A DNA stretch of 64,000 bases, taken from assembly GCF_000621125.1 (NCBI RefSeq), contig NZ_JHZC01000010.1, positions 1-64,000 of the forward strand. The letters run 5' to 3'. The position numbers were made by a program, and so were the translations under genes. Below are positions 1 through 9,065 of this stretch, piece after piece; position 1 is the first letter of the stretch; every line of letters starts with the position of its first letter. This DNA is from Maribacter antarcticus DSM 21422. GTDB taxonomy: Bacteria; Bacteroidota; Bacteroidia; Flavobacteriales; Flavobacteriaceae. The notes beneath the pieces are model-generated. The model was not told where the DNA came from. It was given only the letters and a program-made list of their open reading frames with translations, and did no database searches.

Positions 1-327
<327 letters not shown>

Positions 328-366
328 AATGTAAAAAGTCGGCGATTAAGGCCGACTTCTTACATT
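328..366. terminator. Bidirectional hairpin terminator
   Basis: Arms at 328-343 and 351-366 pair over 15 of 16 bases around a 7-base loop and are followed by a T-rich run. The hairpin sits between two convergent genes and can serve both. Confidence 0.75.
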
Positions 367-382
367 ATATTTTTGACAGTAT

Positions 383-631
383 TTAAGCTGATGCTTTCTG
401 TGGTGCCCAATGGTTACAGGACATTCCTGGTGCAGCTTTTTGTGGGTTTGCACAATCACTTGCTTCAAATCGTATGCATGTTACGCAGTCCGCTTCGACT
501 TTGAGCGCAGCTTTCATTTCAAAGCTGTCACACGTATAGCTGTTTCCTACTTGTACACTGTGTACTTTACAAGTATTACCTTCCATTAAATTGTCGCAAT
601 TGATGCAACTGTTTCCTAATCTTATAGACAT
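383..631 (-). CDS. Small cysteine-rich protein, unknown function
   Basis: An 82-residue protein with eight cysteines, two of them pairs as CxxC (SCINC near residue 9-12 and DCVTC near residue 49-52), plus NTC, YTC, SDC and MSC. It has no signal peptide or membrane segment. The pattern suggests metal binding or a disulfide-rich fold, but no known family is recognised. It is a single-gene unit: the neighbour on the right is more than 500 bases away and the left neighbour is convergent. Gene reality is supported by the unusually regular Cys spacing and by the shared terminator. Confidence 0.7.
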   Translation of the reverse strand: MSIRLGNSCINCDNLMEGNTCKVHSVQVGNSYTCDSFEMKAALKVEADCVTCIRFEASDCANPQKAAPGMSCNHWAPQKASA

Positions 632-1163
632 AACAATATATTTTTAGATTCTATACGAAACTACAAGCATCAAGGCTTAGAAACAATTTAAATAACTGAT
701 TATCAGTAATTTGAATTTAGATTGTTTAAAAATAAGAAGGGTATTCGGTAGTATTCATAGGGGTAGTTAAAGACCCTAATGAAGCGAAGAAGGCCAACAC
801 TGCCAATGACATTACTATTTACTGGTTTCTTTGCCACGACAAGAGAAAATAGCGCCAAAACAAAAAATGAATCTTTTGGTAATCGTTGAATATTTTAACG
901 GGTATTAATTCTTTTTATAGGTTACTTTCAAACAGCGCAGTAATAAAGTACACTTTTGAAGTAGTACAGAAAACTTAAAAAGCCGTAAGAAACGTTCTCT
1001 TAGGTGCTTGCAAATAAGCTTCCCTTTCCTATTATTGTTTGATTTATTACTGAATTAACGCCGTCAACCAGTAAAATCAACCTAGTAATTTTCATCGAGG
1101 ATGTTTTATTGATCGGCTCAGAAATACGGTGATACAAAGGAGTACGTTCTTTTATCAAATTGG
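632..1163. other. Intergenic region with a nested inverted repeat
   Basis: No convincing gene. Near 682-727 there is an imperfect inverted repeat (AAACAATTTAAAT / ATTTAGATTGTTT, 12 of 13 pairs), and inside it a near-perfect ACTGATTATCAGT palindrome. These lie upstream of the Cys-rich gene on the minus strand and may be regulatory. A weakly coding-like stretch around 760-850 on the plus strand has stop codons soon after and could be an old remnant. Confidence 0.35.
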
Positions 1164-2756
1164 TTAATTTTCATTTTTTTGGAAGTACCTTCTGCACCAT
1201 TTTTTTTGTAAATAATAGCGACAAATGAGCAATCCTGAAACCCCAATAACGAGCCAAGTGGCATCAACACTAAACACATAGTATTGCCCTTTACTTAGCG
1301 TCTTCCATATCCAATCACGGGTTACTACTCCGTTTATAATTGGGATTAAAAGACCCAGCCCGCTGCCAAGGAGTATATAGTTTCGATTTAGTTTTCGATA
1401 GTCGTTCCAGGATAAACCAGCTAAGGACAATAATAACCAACCCAAAAAGAACATAGAGTTCACATACAAAATTCGATTTTCTAATGCCATTGGAACCACT
1501 TTATTTATAATAAAAATAAGTGCTATGGCAGGAAACATGGACAAGCAAATCGCCAAATTCACTTTGGTTACCCTATGATGAAACGCCCGTTGCTTTTGAG
1601 TGTATTTTAGATTATCGCGGGCAGTGCGCCAAATCATAATCCCACTAATAATGATATAACAGGTTATCATGGCTAAAATAAAATAGATAATTTTTAAAAA
1701 AATACCTCCGTAGGTAGCATAATGAAGCTTTTTCAAAACACCGTAAACACCTTTCGCATATGATTTGTTATCGGGCACAACCGCCTCCAAGAGCTTCCCA
1801 TCTTTACGACCGTAAACAAAGATACCATCACCCGAAATACCAGTCTTGTCATCTACGCTAACAGCTATCGTACCGTCTTCCTTATTAAATTTATTCGTGG
1901 TGATAAAAGTGATTTTTTTATCCGGATACTTGGCAGAAATAGCTTGTATAATACGGTTAAAGCTAACGCCATTTTCAAGTGCTTGGGCATCTTCATCATA
2001 GGGTATGGCCGAGTCTGGTTTAACTGCTTTTATAATTTCATTGGTGTCACCGTCAAACAGTAGGTAGGCACTTGGAGCCAACAGAAGAATGGATAGTCCT
2101 AATAATGCCCCCGTAACGGCATATGTTATTTGAAAGGGCAGCACTATAACCCCTAAAGAGGTATGGCTATTAATCCATATCTGTTTCCAATTCCCCTTAG
2201 TCGTGAATGCATAAAATTTGGTTATGATATTTTTCCAGTGTGTCAAAATTCCCGTAAAAATGGCAAACAAAAAGAAAAAAGCTACAAAACCGGAAAGATA
2301 GATACCAATGACGGGTAGCTGTCTAAAATAGTGCAGTTCATAAATGGTTCGAATCATATGGGTTTTCGGTTCCTTAAAAGGGGTCACTTTGTAGGTATGT
2401 GGGTTGATACTGGCTTGGAAACGCTCCGATTTTTCTTTGTCGGTAGTTAGGTTCCCGTAGAACCAAATAAAGGGGTTTTGCTCGTTCGGAGGTGTAAAAC
2501 TAAAACGTTTGCTAAGGTCAAGGTTTGGAGCGTTCAGCCTGGTGCTATGTAAAACTTTGTCATAATCTATACCATCAGGATTTGGGGCTTCAAATCGAGC
2601 TTTAGGGTTTTCCCATCTGTATATTTCATCCATAAATAGCGCTACTGCCCCAGCATAGAAACACACGAATAGTGCAAAGCTTATCACGATACCCGAAACG
2701 GTATGGGTATGAAACATAACATTATGTAACCTGGGCTTAAGTGCTTTTAGCTTCAT
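1164..2756 (-). CDS. PepSY-associated transmembrane protein (iron-regulated membrane protein family)
   Basis: 530 residues from the ATG at 2756, chosen because the longer frame would run deep into the upstream gene. The start region carries the HTHTVSG pattern typical of PepSY-TM proteins; about four to five strong hydrophobic segments follow (near residues 15-40, 170-190, 215-250, 370-395, then three more at the C-terminus), with soluble periplasmic PepSY-like sections between them. Family members are inner-membrane proteins near siderophore receptors, some of them thought to reduce ferric chelates. It is the last gene of a three-gene operon with two small membrane proteins that resemble partners seen next to PepSY genes in proteobacterial iron-uptake loci. 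Confidence 0.85.
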   Translation of the reverse strand: MKLKALKPRLHNVMFHTHTVSGIVISFALFVCFYAGAVALFMDEIYRWENPKARFEAPNPDGIDYDKVLHSTRLNAPNLDLSKRFSFTPPNEQNPFIWFYGNLTTDKEKSERFQASINPHTYKVTPFKEPKTHMIRTIYELHYFRQLPVIGIYLSGFVAFFFLFAIFTGILTHWKNIITKFYAFTTKGNWKQIWINSHTSLGVIVLPFQITYAVTGALLGLSILLLAPSAYLLFDGDTNEIIKAVKPDSAIPYDEDAQALENGVSFNRIIQAISAKYPDKKITFITTNKFNKEDGTIAVSVDDKTGISGDGIFVYGRKDGKLLEAVVPDNKSYAKGVYGVLKKLHYATYGGIFLKIIYFILAMITCYIIISGIMIWRTARDNLKYTQKQRAFHHRVTKVNLAICLSMFPAIALIFIINKVVPMALENRILYVNSMFFLGWLLLSLAGLSWNDYRKLNRNYILLGSGLGLLIPIINGVVTRDWIWKTLSKGQYYVFSVDATWLVIGVSGLLICRYYLQKKWCRRYFQKNEN

Positions 2757-2776
2757 GGTTTTTTTGGAATTCGATA

Positions 2777-3058
2777 TTACTTGGATATAAAAATTAGGAT
2801 GGAAAAAACTACACTTAGCAGTACGTAGATGCCCCATACCTTCCAACCATTCTTCGATAAAAAGGCAAGAACCATAAGGATAGCCCACAAAATAAACGAT
2901 GAATAAGCCGTGGTGATGATGAGTCCTCCCTTTTCTTCTAAAAAGCTTCCCACGGCATTATGAAAAAGTACAGTTAAAACATACCCTCCCAAAATACCAG
3001 CAGTAATCTTAAGGACTCTTTGACCTTTACTTGATACGTATTTTTTGTTTGCAGGCAT
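2777..3058 (-). CDS. Small membrane protein, DUF3649-like iron-uptake partner
   Basis: 93 residues with three predicted membrane helices (about 16-35, 45-65 and 72-90) after a basic N-terminus. It lies between a DUF3325-like gene and a PepSY-TM gene, the same order as the DUF3325/DUF3649/PepSY sets in siderophore-uptake loci of other bacteria; the assignment rests on size, topology and this order. Its start codon overlaps the stop of the upstream gene in a TAATG junction, so translation is probably coupled. Confidence 0.6.
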   Translation of the reverse strand: MPANKKYVSSKGQRVLKITAGILGGYVLTVLFHNAVGSFLEEKGGLIITTAYSSFILWAILMVLAFLSKNGWKVWGIYVLLSVVFSILIFISK

Positions 3059-3375
3059 TATAACATGTTTTCAATGAGGATGACTAAAAGAATGAATGCC
3101 CCTAAAACGTAGCCGTATTTTCTATGAAGCGATAGCACAATCAAAAGCAAGCACAATGCGAATATGTGTAGTGAAAAAAAAATGACGATGGCTGTTCCCC
3201 AACCAAATTGCTTGGTCAATAGCATATAGGCCACTAAAAAAAGGAGATAGCCCATAATGCGGCTTATCTTTTTTTGTTTCTGTAGTTGGGTTCCCAAAGC
3301 GAAACCATGTGCTGGGAAATACCGCGACTTTCCGTAGCCAATAAGCCATCCAAATAGTATTAAAATTAGCGCCAT
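3058..3375 (-). CDS. Small membrane protein, DUF3325-like
   Basis: 105 residues with three predicted membrane helices (about 1-12, 40-72 and 85-103) and a conserved-looking GYGKSRYFPAHG segment between the first two. First gene of the PepSY operon; transcription would start in the inverted-repeat region at 3405-3459. DUF3325 members are small inner-membrane proteins of iron-uptake loci; the match here is by topology and neighbourhood rather than by clear motif. Confidence 0.55.
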   Translation of the reverse strand: MALILILFGWLIGYGKSRYFPAHGFALGTQLQKQKKISRIMGYLLFLVAYMLLTKQFGWGTAIVIFFSLHIFALCLLLIVLSLHRKYGYVLGAFILLVILIENML

Positions 3376-3404
3376 TGTTTACCGAGGTACTTGGTATGAT
3401 GTGG

Positions 3405-3459
3405 CAAATATAATTAACTATTGTTATTTAGATTAATTAAAAATAGTTAATTATATTTG
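3405..3459. promoter_or_regulatory. Divergent promoter with a perfect 18-bp inverted repeat
   Basis: CAAATATAATTAACTATT (3405-3422) is exactly inverted at 3442-3459 across a 19-base spacer. Each outer end spells TATATTTG reading outward, a match to the Bacteroidota -7 box TAnnTTTG, so the two promoters are mirror images. The spacer holds TTTAGATTAATTAAA (3427-3441), loosely like DtxR-family metal boxes. A single metal-sensing regulator probably controls both the PepSY operon and the gene to the right. Confidence 0.6.
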
Positions 3460-3476
3460 TTTCAAATACATAAAAT

Positions 3477-3830
3477 ATGTGCCCTAATTTTAAAATTTTA
3501 AACTCTACTCCAAATGGTATTATCTATTGGTTCGAAAGTTGTGAAATGGCACGGGTTATTTTCAATAACCTATGCTTTGATTTCTACCCAGAAGAATACA
3601 ATGCTTTTTTAGAGTATATCGCTGATTTAGATGGTGACCAGATTGAAAAAAAATATGAAAATTCAGTACACAAAAGAAAAATACCTATTCCCATGGGTGA
3701 TAGTTGTATGACGATTATTCTGAACAAAGAAGAGTTGTTAGAGCTTAAGTTTTTGTTCAATAATAAGGAGGAATACTATGTCCTTAAAAATCCAAAAGAA
3801 GAAATAAACTATCAAATGAATCTTAACTGA
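3477..3830 (+). CDS. DUF6686-like conserved hypothetical protein
   Basis: 117 residues, no signal peptide or membrane helix. It begins with a CP near the N-terminus, followed by an acidic middle (about residues 40-60) and an IPIPMGDSCMTIIL strand. It resembles small Bacteroidota proteins of the DUF6686 group, of unknown function. It is divergent from the iron-type PepSY operon and shares its symmetric control region, which suggests a role in metal homeostasis. The family assignment is from memory of the sequence pattern and is moderate. Confidence 0.65.
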   Translation: MCPNFKILNSTPNGIIYWFESCEMARVIFNNLCFDFYPEEYNAFLEYIADLDGDQIEKKYENSVHKRKIPIPMGDSCMTIILNKEELLELKFLFNNKEEYYVLKNPKEEINYQMNLN

Positions 3831-3871
3831 AACCAGAGTCACTGTAACCAATACCAAATACTTCAAAACCA

Positions 3872-3907
3872 TAGCTCTTTACAAAATCTGCTTTTTGTAA
3901 AGAGCTA
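3872..3907 (+). terminator. Hairpin terminator
   Basis: A perfect 15-bp stem (3872-3886 with 3893-3907) and a 6-base loop, about 40 bases after the stop of the DUF6686-like gene. Confidence 0.7.
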
Positions 3908-4045
3908 CATATAATATGGTTAACAGGTATCTATTAAACAATGGGGTTAGGAGATGAACAAATAGCAACTATCAAGGTCTGCTGTATTTTTAAAGTCTGC
4001 TTCTAAAAGAATTAATCACGTTTCGACTCCAAGTAAAACAATTCC

Positions 4046-4840
4046 CTATTCGTAGAACTTACTATAATCCTTTCTGCCACGCTCTTTGAATCTAGAGATA
4101 TCAAAGGTGAGGAACAGTTCCAGTGCGTTGGGCACGAAGAGCTGTGCTTCATTTCCAATAGGGACGCTGTAGTTTAAACCAAAGTCAAGGGTTTCTAGAG
4201 TAATGCTGGTGGCAACCCCTATTTGGGAAAAGGAGGCCGCTTCCATAAAACTAAAATGCTCGTTTATACCAAAGCTAATATTACCCAATTGTACATCTTG
4301 ATAAAAATCGAAACGGGTACTGGCTCCCTGAACGGATACGGCGTTAAATAAATAGAGATAGGAGTATTCCGGTAATTGCGACTGCGAATAGGGGTTGATG
4401 TTTAATTCGTAGCCAAACTGGCCCGTGATTAGCATTTTTTGATTGACATTATCTTCACTTTCCTCTGAGGATAACCTGGGTTGATTCAGGTGTTTTGCCG
4501 ATAGCCCAAAGACCATATTTAAATCGTTGTGTAGCATCACCGAGGCACCCAAATCTAAAAAACCAATACTTCTGGACGCTGCTGTTGGATCAATAGGATT
4601 TGCACTAATTTGACCTGAAAAGATGTTTATTTGGTCCTGAAAGGTAATATTGTTGAAATTAAAGTTATAATTGCCATACCCAGCTGTAATGCCAGGATAC
4701 AATAACCACGCATTGGTCAACTGTAATTTGTAGATATAACTGATGGCAGCTGAGGTGTAATTGTAGCCATTATCCTTGAGGCTATTATTGGTGATTCTTT
4801 TCAGATTATTTAAAAAAAAGCGAAAACATAAAAAAGGACC
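4046..4840 (-). pseudogene. PorP/SprF family outer membrane protein, N-terminally truncated
   Basis: PorP/SprF proteins are outer-membrane barrel components of type IX secretion, usually about 300 residues with a signal peptide. Here the frame is open from 4840 with no ATG; the first possible start is TTG at 4720. Sequence upstream of that TTG still reads as family-like (DNGYNYTSAAISYIYKLQLTNAW), so the gene once extended further. The signal peptide and roughly the first 80 residues are gone, replaced by a TAA at 4841-4843. The C-terminal strands and the DISRFKERGRKDYSKFYE end are intact. A 224-residue product from the TTG would have no export signal, so a remnant is likelier than a working gene. 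Confidence 0.7.
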
Positions 4841-4857
4841 TTAAGCTAAAAAAAGAT

Positions 4858-5124
4858 ATGGAATTTTTAGTAAAACACTTTACAAATAAGCGGTATTCCG
4901 TCGGAGCACTTACCCACCTGTTTGGCATTACCGATGGATTCATTCAGGACGCTAAACACATCAAATCGGTTGGTATCCAAAAGGAACTAGTTTTTTATGC
5001 TATACTCTTGTCCAAACCTGCGAGTTTAAAAGATGCAAACACCCTTAAAATAGGAGCCAAGCAGGGCAAAGAAATACGTTGCCCTGCTTGGCTCCTTGCT
5101 AAGACCAGGAGCTTTAAGATGTAA
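4858..5124 (+). CDS. Unknown small ORF, possibly a gene fragment
   Basis: 88 codons from the ATG, but the frame is open back to 4795 and the extra part (LKKSENIKKDLKLKKD) looks coding, so the ATG may be internal to a truncated gene. No family recognised. The last third lies in a perfect 18-bp inverted repeat (5052-5096) and therefore may not be genuine protein sequence. It abuts the broken end of the PorP-like gene, so both may be edges of one rearrangement. Confidence 0.3.
   Translation: MEFLVKHFTNKRYSVGALTHLFGITDGFIQDAKHIKSVGIQKELVFYAILLSKPASLKDANTLKIGAKQGKEIRCPAWLLAKTRSFKM
5052..5096. repeat. Perfect 18-bp inverted repeat (hairpin)
   Basis: Arms 5052-5069 and 5079-5096 pair perfectly around a 9-base loop and are GC-rich compared with the surroundings. 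No T-run follows, so it is not a standard intrinsic terminator. It overlaps the end of a doubtful ORF. Confidence 0.6.
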
Positions 5125-5339
5125 AACTTGATTCGTGATGGTGAAGTTTGTTTTTGCGATACTTATTTATGGTAAGAAGTCGGTGCCTATTATTTCAACG
5201 GGTCATAGCATAAAGGTTGCTGCGGTAAACCCACGTTATGTTGAGATTATCGACGTCAGTTTTTAAACCTTTAGGTGTATGCTGTAATGCTGTTAGATTA
5301 CAACGCCATATACGTTGAACGTAAAACTGCATGAATCTA

Positions 5340-6140
5340 CTAGGGGTTGCTATCAAAAAAGTGCAACGTATCTACAACGTGTTTTTGCCAATACAACCAG
5401 TCATGGCCGCCTATAAACTCTTGATATACATGTGGTATGTTTCGTTTTTCAAGTGCTTGGTGTAGCATCCTGTTGTGTTCTAGCAACGGATCTTCGGTAC
5501 CACAATCAAAACGAATTTTAGGTAGTTTGCCCGAACGGTTGTCTAGTATACCCAAAATAGAATCTTCTTGGATATTGGTTTGAGTACAATTATTCAATTC
5601 CTCTTCTACAAAAAGTGCCATTTGATTCAGATGTGTAATGGAGGAATGTGCAGAGATGCCTCGAAATGTATTAGCGTACTTTAATCCCAACCGCAAGGCT
5701 CCAAAGCCGCCCATGGAAAGTCCGGCTATACATAAAGGCGACTGGTCATTAACCGCAGAAATATTTTGCCTTACCGCTTCCGGTACATCTTCCACAATCC
5801 ATTGTTCAAAATCTCTTTCGCTGTGTGGTACATATCCAGAACCATCTCCCCAGAGTCCGTCCGAAGGCATGGCAATAACCATGGGTTCTATGGCTCCCTT
5901 TTTCATAAGTTCCCACGCGGCTATGTGCACACCCCCTTGTTGCGACCATGACCAAGCACTGCCATACACGCCGTGTAACAAAATGACCAAAGGAATAGCT
6001 GTAAGATTTTGTAATGGTGGAACAAACACACAGATATCACCCCTTCCTTTTAGATGTTTACTTTTTACCGTTATAAAACGAAGGTTATTGCTTTCAAAAG
6101 CAGGATTGGAAAGTTCTGTGGTTCTAAAGTGTTTCTCCAT
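5340..6140 (-). CDS. Alpha/beta-hydrolase esterase (esterase D / S-formylglutathione hydrolase-like)
   Basis: 266 residues. The catalytic serine lies in GLSMGG (about residue 141-146), preceded by the oxyanion strand VILLHGVYGS (about 52-61); the acid is in CGTEDPLL and the histidine in GGHDWLYW near the C-terminus. This is the layout of the esterase D / carbohydrate esterase 1-like family. No signal peptide, so it should be cytoplasmic. The start codon directly follows the stop of the zinc dehydrogenase gene (TAAATG), showing a tight two-gene operon. By analogy with FrmA/FrmB the pair could oxidise an aldehyde-thiol adduct and hydrolyse the resulting thioester, but the substrate is not shown by the sequence. 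Confidence 0.85.
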   Translation of the reverse strand: MEKHFRTTELSNPAFESNNLRFITVKSKHLKGRGDICVFVPPLQNLTAIPLVILLHGVYGSAWSWSQQGGVHIAAWELMKKGAIEPMVIAMPSDGLWGDGSGYVPHSERDFEQWIVEDVPEAVRQNISAVNDQSPLCIAGLSMGGFGALRLGLKYANTFRGISAHSSITHLNQMALFVEEELNNCTQTNIQEDSILGILDNRSGKLPKIRFDCGTEDPLLEHNRMLHQALEKRNIPHVYQEFIGGHDWLYWQKHVVDTLHFFDSNP

Positions 6141-7256
6141 TTAAAAAGTGATTACGCCTTTGGCATTTTTACCAGAGCGCATAGCTTCGAAGGCTAGTGG
6201 TAATTCTTCCAACGTATAGGTTTTTGTAACCATCTCTTCCAGTTGCAGCTCACCAGATTTATAATGGTTTAGAATTTTAGGAAAATCCTGCTCGGGTCGG
6301 CAGCCACCATAAAGCGGATTAATATATATTTTGTCCCACTCAAACAGGTTCATGTCAAACGAAATTTCCTGTTCAATACCGCTCACTTGTATTGCCGTGC
6401 CCGCATTGCGAATCATAGCTAAAGGTGCGGCACCTAGTTCTGGTACTGCGGTACATTCAAAGGCATAGTCCGCACCACGGCCTTCGGTCAGTTTTTTTAC
6501 TTTTTCTGCTACATGTAATAATCCTTTGTCCGCCTTATTAGCTATAATGGTGTGCGTAGCTCCGAATTGCTTGGCCATGACCAAACGTTTTTCATTGATA
6601 TCTATGGCGATGATTTTAGTTGCTTTAGAGATTTTTGCCCCTTGCACCACACTAAGGCCCACGCCTCCTGTTCCAAGAACGACCACGGAACTTCCCGCAA
6701 CTACTTTTGCGATATTGATCACAGAACCGTAGCCTGTCATTACGCCACAACTGATAATACTCGCAGCAGCAAAGGAAATCGTATCCAGCGGAATTTTCAC
6801 TACCGCCGATGCTTTTACCAAAGTATATTCCGACAGGGTGCCGATATTGAAAGAGCGTTCAATGGGTTTGCCTTGGTATTGGGTGCCCTCCAAATGCGCA
6901 TGGCCTTTCGTATAGCCATTTCCCCCTGCAACCACGGGCGAATTATTTTCACAAATATGCTCATTACCTAGGTTGCACTGGAAACAGCTTCTGCACGGTG
7001 TCGCCCAATTTAAGATGACGGAATCACCCACGGCAACATGACGTACGGCTGAGCCAATGGCGGTAACAATACCTGCACCCTCATGTCCCATAACTATAGG
7101 TTTACCCCAAGAGAGCGAATCGTAATCTGTATGGCAAAGCCCCGCAGCTTTTAGTTGGACCAGTACTTCGTCTGATTCGGGTTCGGAGACCGTAACATGG
7201 TCTATAGTAAAGGTGCCGTCTCCTTTAGCGATTGCACTTTTGGAAGTAATTCCCAT
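6141..7256 (-). CDS. Zinc-dependent alcohol dehydrogenase (class III-like)
   Basis: 371 residues from the ATG at 7256; an alternative start 30 bases upstream is less likely because alignable sequence begins at GITSKSAIAKGDG. Catalytic zinc ligands are C41, H58 (in GHEGAG) and C170; the structural zinc loop is C88, C91, C94 and C102. The Rossmann loop is VLGTGGVG. This is the long-chain MDR layout of class III/NDMA-type alcohol dehydrogenases, which oxidise alcohols or S-hydroxymethyl-thiols with NAD. The immediately adjacent esterase gene suggests aldehyde detoxification, as in FrmA-FrmB pairs. Confidence 0.88.
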   Translation of the reverse strand: MGITSKSAIAKGDGTFTIDHVTVSEPESDEVLVQLKAAGLCHTDYDSLSWGKPIVMGHEGAGIVTAIGSAVRHVAVGDSVILNWATPCRSCFQCNLGNEHICENNSPVVAGGNGYTKGHAHLEGTQYQGKPIERSFNIGTLSEYTLVKASAVVKIPLDTISFAAASIISCGVMTGYGSVINIAKVVAGSSVVVLGTGGVGLSVVQGAKISKATKIIAIDINEKRLVMAKQFGATHTIIANKADKGLLHVAEKVKKLTEGRGADYAFECTAVPELGAAPLAMIRNAGTAIQVSGIEQEISFDMNLFEWDKIYINPLYGGCRPEQDFPKILNHYKSGELQLEEMVTKTYTLEELPLAFEAMRSGKNAKGVITF

Positions 7257-7286
7257 TTCGTAATAGTTTTCTCCGGGTAATCCCAC

Positions 7287-8299
7287 GGGATATATAATTG
7301 GAGGCTAAAAATACCAAATTGAAAGGTAAGCGTATCCATCAAAATGAAGTATTGTACGATAAAAACAGCCTTTATGCCTTAAATTTAGAGTTTATAATCA
7401 TCGGAACAAATGGGTGTAGTCTTTAAAATTAAATGTACTACGAAACATAGCTATAAATCGGTTTACGATGTTTCTAACCATGGTTTTCCTAAAAGCCAAT
7501 GGAAGGGTATATCTATAAACGAATCTTCTTTCGCGATTATCAAAATCATAGATTACAAAAATTACCTTGAACCTGCCAAGGATGTAACGTAATCGCGCTT
7601 CCGAATTGGAAACTTTTGTTATTGTACAGGATTGTCCATCATGTTCGTATAGTCCTCTTTGCGAACAACAATTCTTTTTGCAAAGTCCAATAATATTTTT
7701 CTTCTTCGGTATCTAGTCATCCGTCAGCATGGGCTAAATAGCCTAATGATGAAAAGTGAGGAGGGCGGTGGTCTCTATGAGTACGACTTTCAAATACGCC
7801 AGTTTTCATAATACTAGTCTTTAAGTGAGGGCGTATTTTTTAGGGCATTTGTAACTACATGGATACCCTAAATAATATTCCTCCATTTTCCTGCGTGTCA
7901 AATTAAGCACAGGGGAGGAGTCTGATTTTTAATACCAGCAACTACTTAAAATGAAAAAAAATTAATATTGATTTTATAATGACAGAGGCAATTTAAACAT
8001 ACGGCACTATGCAATAACCAGTGCGACTATTCTTGGCATACAGGCATTAAAAATTGAAGCCTGATTAGCATACATGTTCTTGTTAAAACGTACTAAATAA
8101 AACAATATTTAAAAAGCTATGTGAAATAACAACGAACTTTTTTTACTTTTTGCAGCTACAGGATTTTGAAAATTTTAGGGTTCTTGATTGTGCTATTTTT
8201 ACAGTAAGCCCCATGGCATATACAATAGCTGTGCGAATTATCTTTTTTTTAACAGTATTTTTCAATAGCATAATTAGTCTTTTTTTAAGAAAGTTAACC
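7287..8299. other. One-kilobase region without a convincing gene
   Basis: Frames on both strands are interrupted. A 60-codon ORF at 7410-7592 has no recognisable features. A short minus-strand stretch near 7640-7720 reads TEEEKYYWTLQKELLFAKR before a stop and may be a gene remnant. No tRNA or clear hairpin was seen. Confidence 0.4.
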
Positions 8300-8336
8300 T
8301 TTTTGTTTAATTATATTTGCATAATATTAAACAAAA
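8300..8336 (+). promoter_or_regulatory. Operator copy 1: TTTTTGTTTAA-N16-TTAAACAAAA
   Basis: Arms 8301-8310 and 8327-8336 are perfect inverted repeats with a 16-base spacer. The same arms with the same spacer recur at 10319-10356 in front of the pterin synthase gene. A -7-like TATATTTG (8312-8319) lies within the spacer, so a bound protein would sit on the promoter of the small gene at 8344. The symmetric long palindrome fits a MerR/LitR-type or similar dimeric regulator; the regulator itself is not in the window. Confidence 0.65.
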
Positions 8337-8343
8337 TAAATAT

Positions 8344-8571
8344 ATGGATATTCTACATGAAGCATCAATCTTTGAAAAAGCCAAAATGAGTCACATGTCT
8401 ACAAGTGATAGGGTGACGGCGTCAAGGGAAGCAAAACGGCTTGTATTAGCAATTAACGAGATTTATAAGAAGACAAAAGATTCATCCTTAATGGATGTTA
8501 TGAAGAGGCTTACAGTCAAAAAAAAGAGAATTGATATACGACTGAAAGGAAGACCTGATTCAGGAATATAA
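8344..8571 (+). CDS. Small basic protein of unknown function
   Basis: 75 residues from the ATG at 8344 (MDILHEASIFEKAKM); the frame is open upstream but that part overlaps the operator. The protein is helical and Lys/Arg-rich, with no membrane segment. It is two bases upstream of the DUF2237 gene and so shares its transcript. It has the look of small flavobacterial accessory proteins but no known family is assigned. Confidence 0.6.
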   Translation: MDILHEASIFEKAKMSHMSTSDRVTASREAKRLVLAINEIYKKTKDSSLMDVMKRLTVKKKRIDIRLKGRPDSGI

Positions 8572-8573
8572 GC

Positions 8574-8951
8574 ATGCTTAAAAGCAATGATTTAAATGTT
8601 CTCGGAACAATTTTAGTGCCTTGTTGTGAGAATCCTGCTACAGGATATTTCAGGGATGGATATTGTAGAACTATTCAAGAAGATTCTGGCACGCACGTAT
8701 TGTGTGCTATACTGACTCAAGAATTTTTAGAATTTACAAAATCTCAAGGGAATGACCTTTCCACGCCTATACCACACTGGGGCTTTCCGGGCTTAAAACC
8801 TGGATCAAAATGGTGTTTATGCATATCTCGTTGGTTGGAAGCGGAGCGTGCTGGTAAAGCACCATTAGTCGTTTTAGAAGCGACACATCAAAAAGCACTA
8901 AAATATACTACCATGCAATTATTACAAAAATATGAAGCAGTAGTTCAATAA
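8574..8951 (+). CDS. DUF2237 family protein
   Basis: 125 residues. Contains the DUF2237 hallmarks: NVLGTILVPCCENPATGYFRDGYC near the start, HVLCAILTQEFLEFTKSQGNDLSTP in the middle, then PHWGFPGLKPGSKWCLCISRW and a V-L-E-A-T-H motif near residue 104. The function is unknown; the family is small, cytoplasmic and common in bacteria and some eukaryotes. Second gene after operator copy 1. The nearby pterin genes suggest a shared condition of expression. Confidence 0.85.
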   Translation: MLKSNDLNVLGTILVPCCENPATGYFRDGYCRTIQEDSGTHVLCAILTQEFLEFTKSQGNDLSTPIPHWGFPGLKPGSKWCLCISRWLEAERAGKAPLVVLEATHQKALKYTTMQLLQKYEAVVQ

Positions 8952-9065
8952 CAACCTCGTGTCAGATTTAAAAGCATTTTAGAATTAAATCACAGGCCAT
9001 TTTTTAAACATGGTACGCTTAGTGGTATAATTTAATCGATAATAAATTACATAAAATAGTAAAAG

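Noticed and set aside
7410-7592. 60-codon plus-strand ORF
   Set aside because: No promoter, no family and no neighbour coupling; it lies in a region with stops in all frames.
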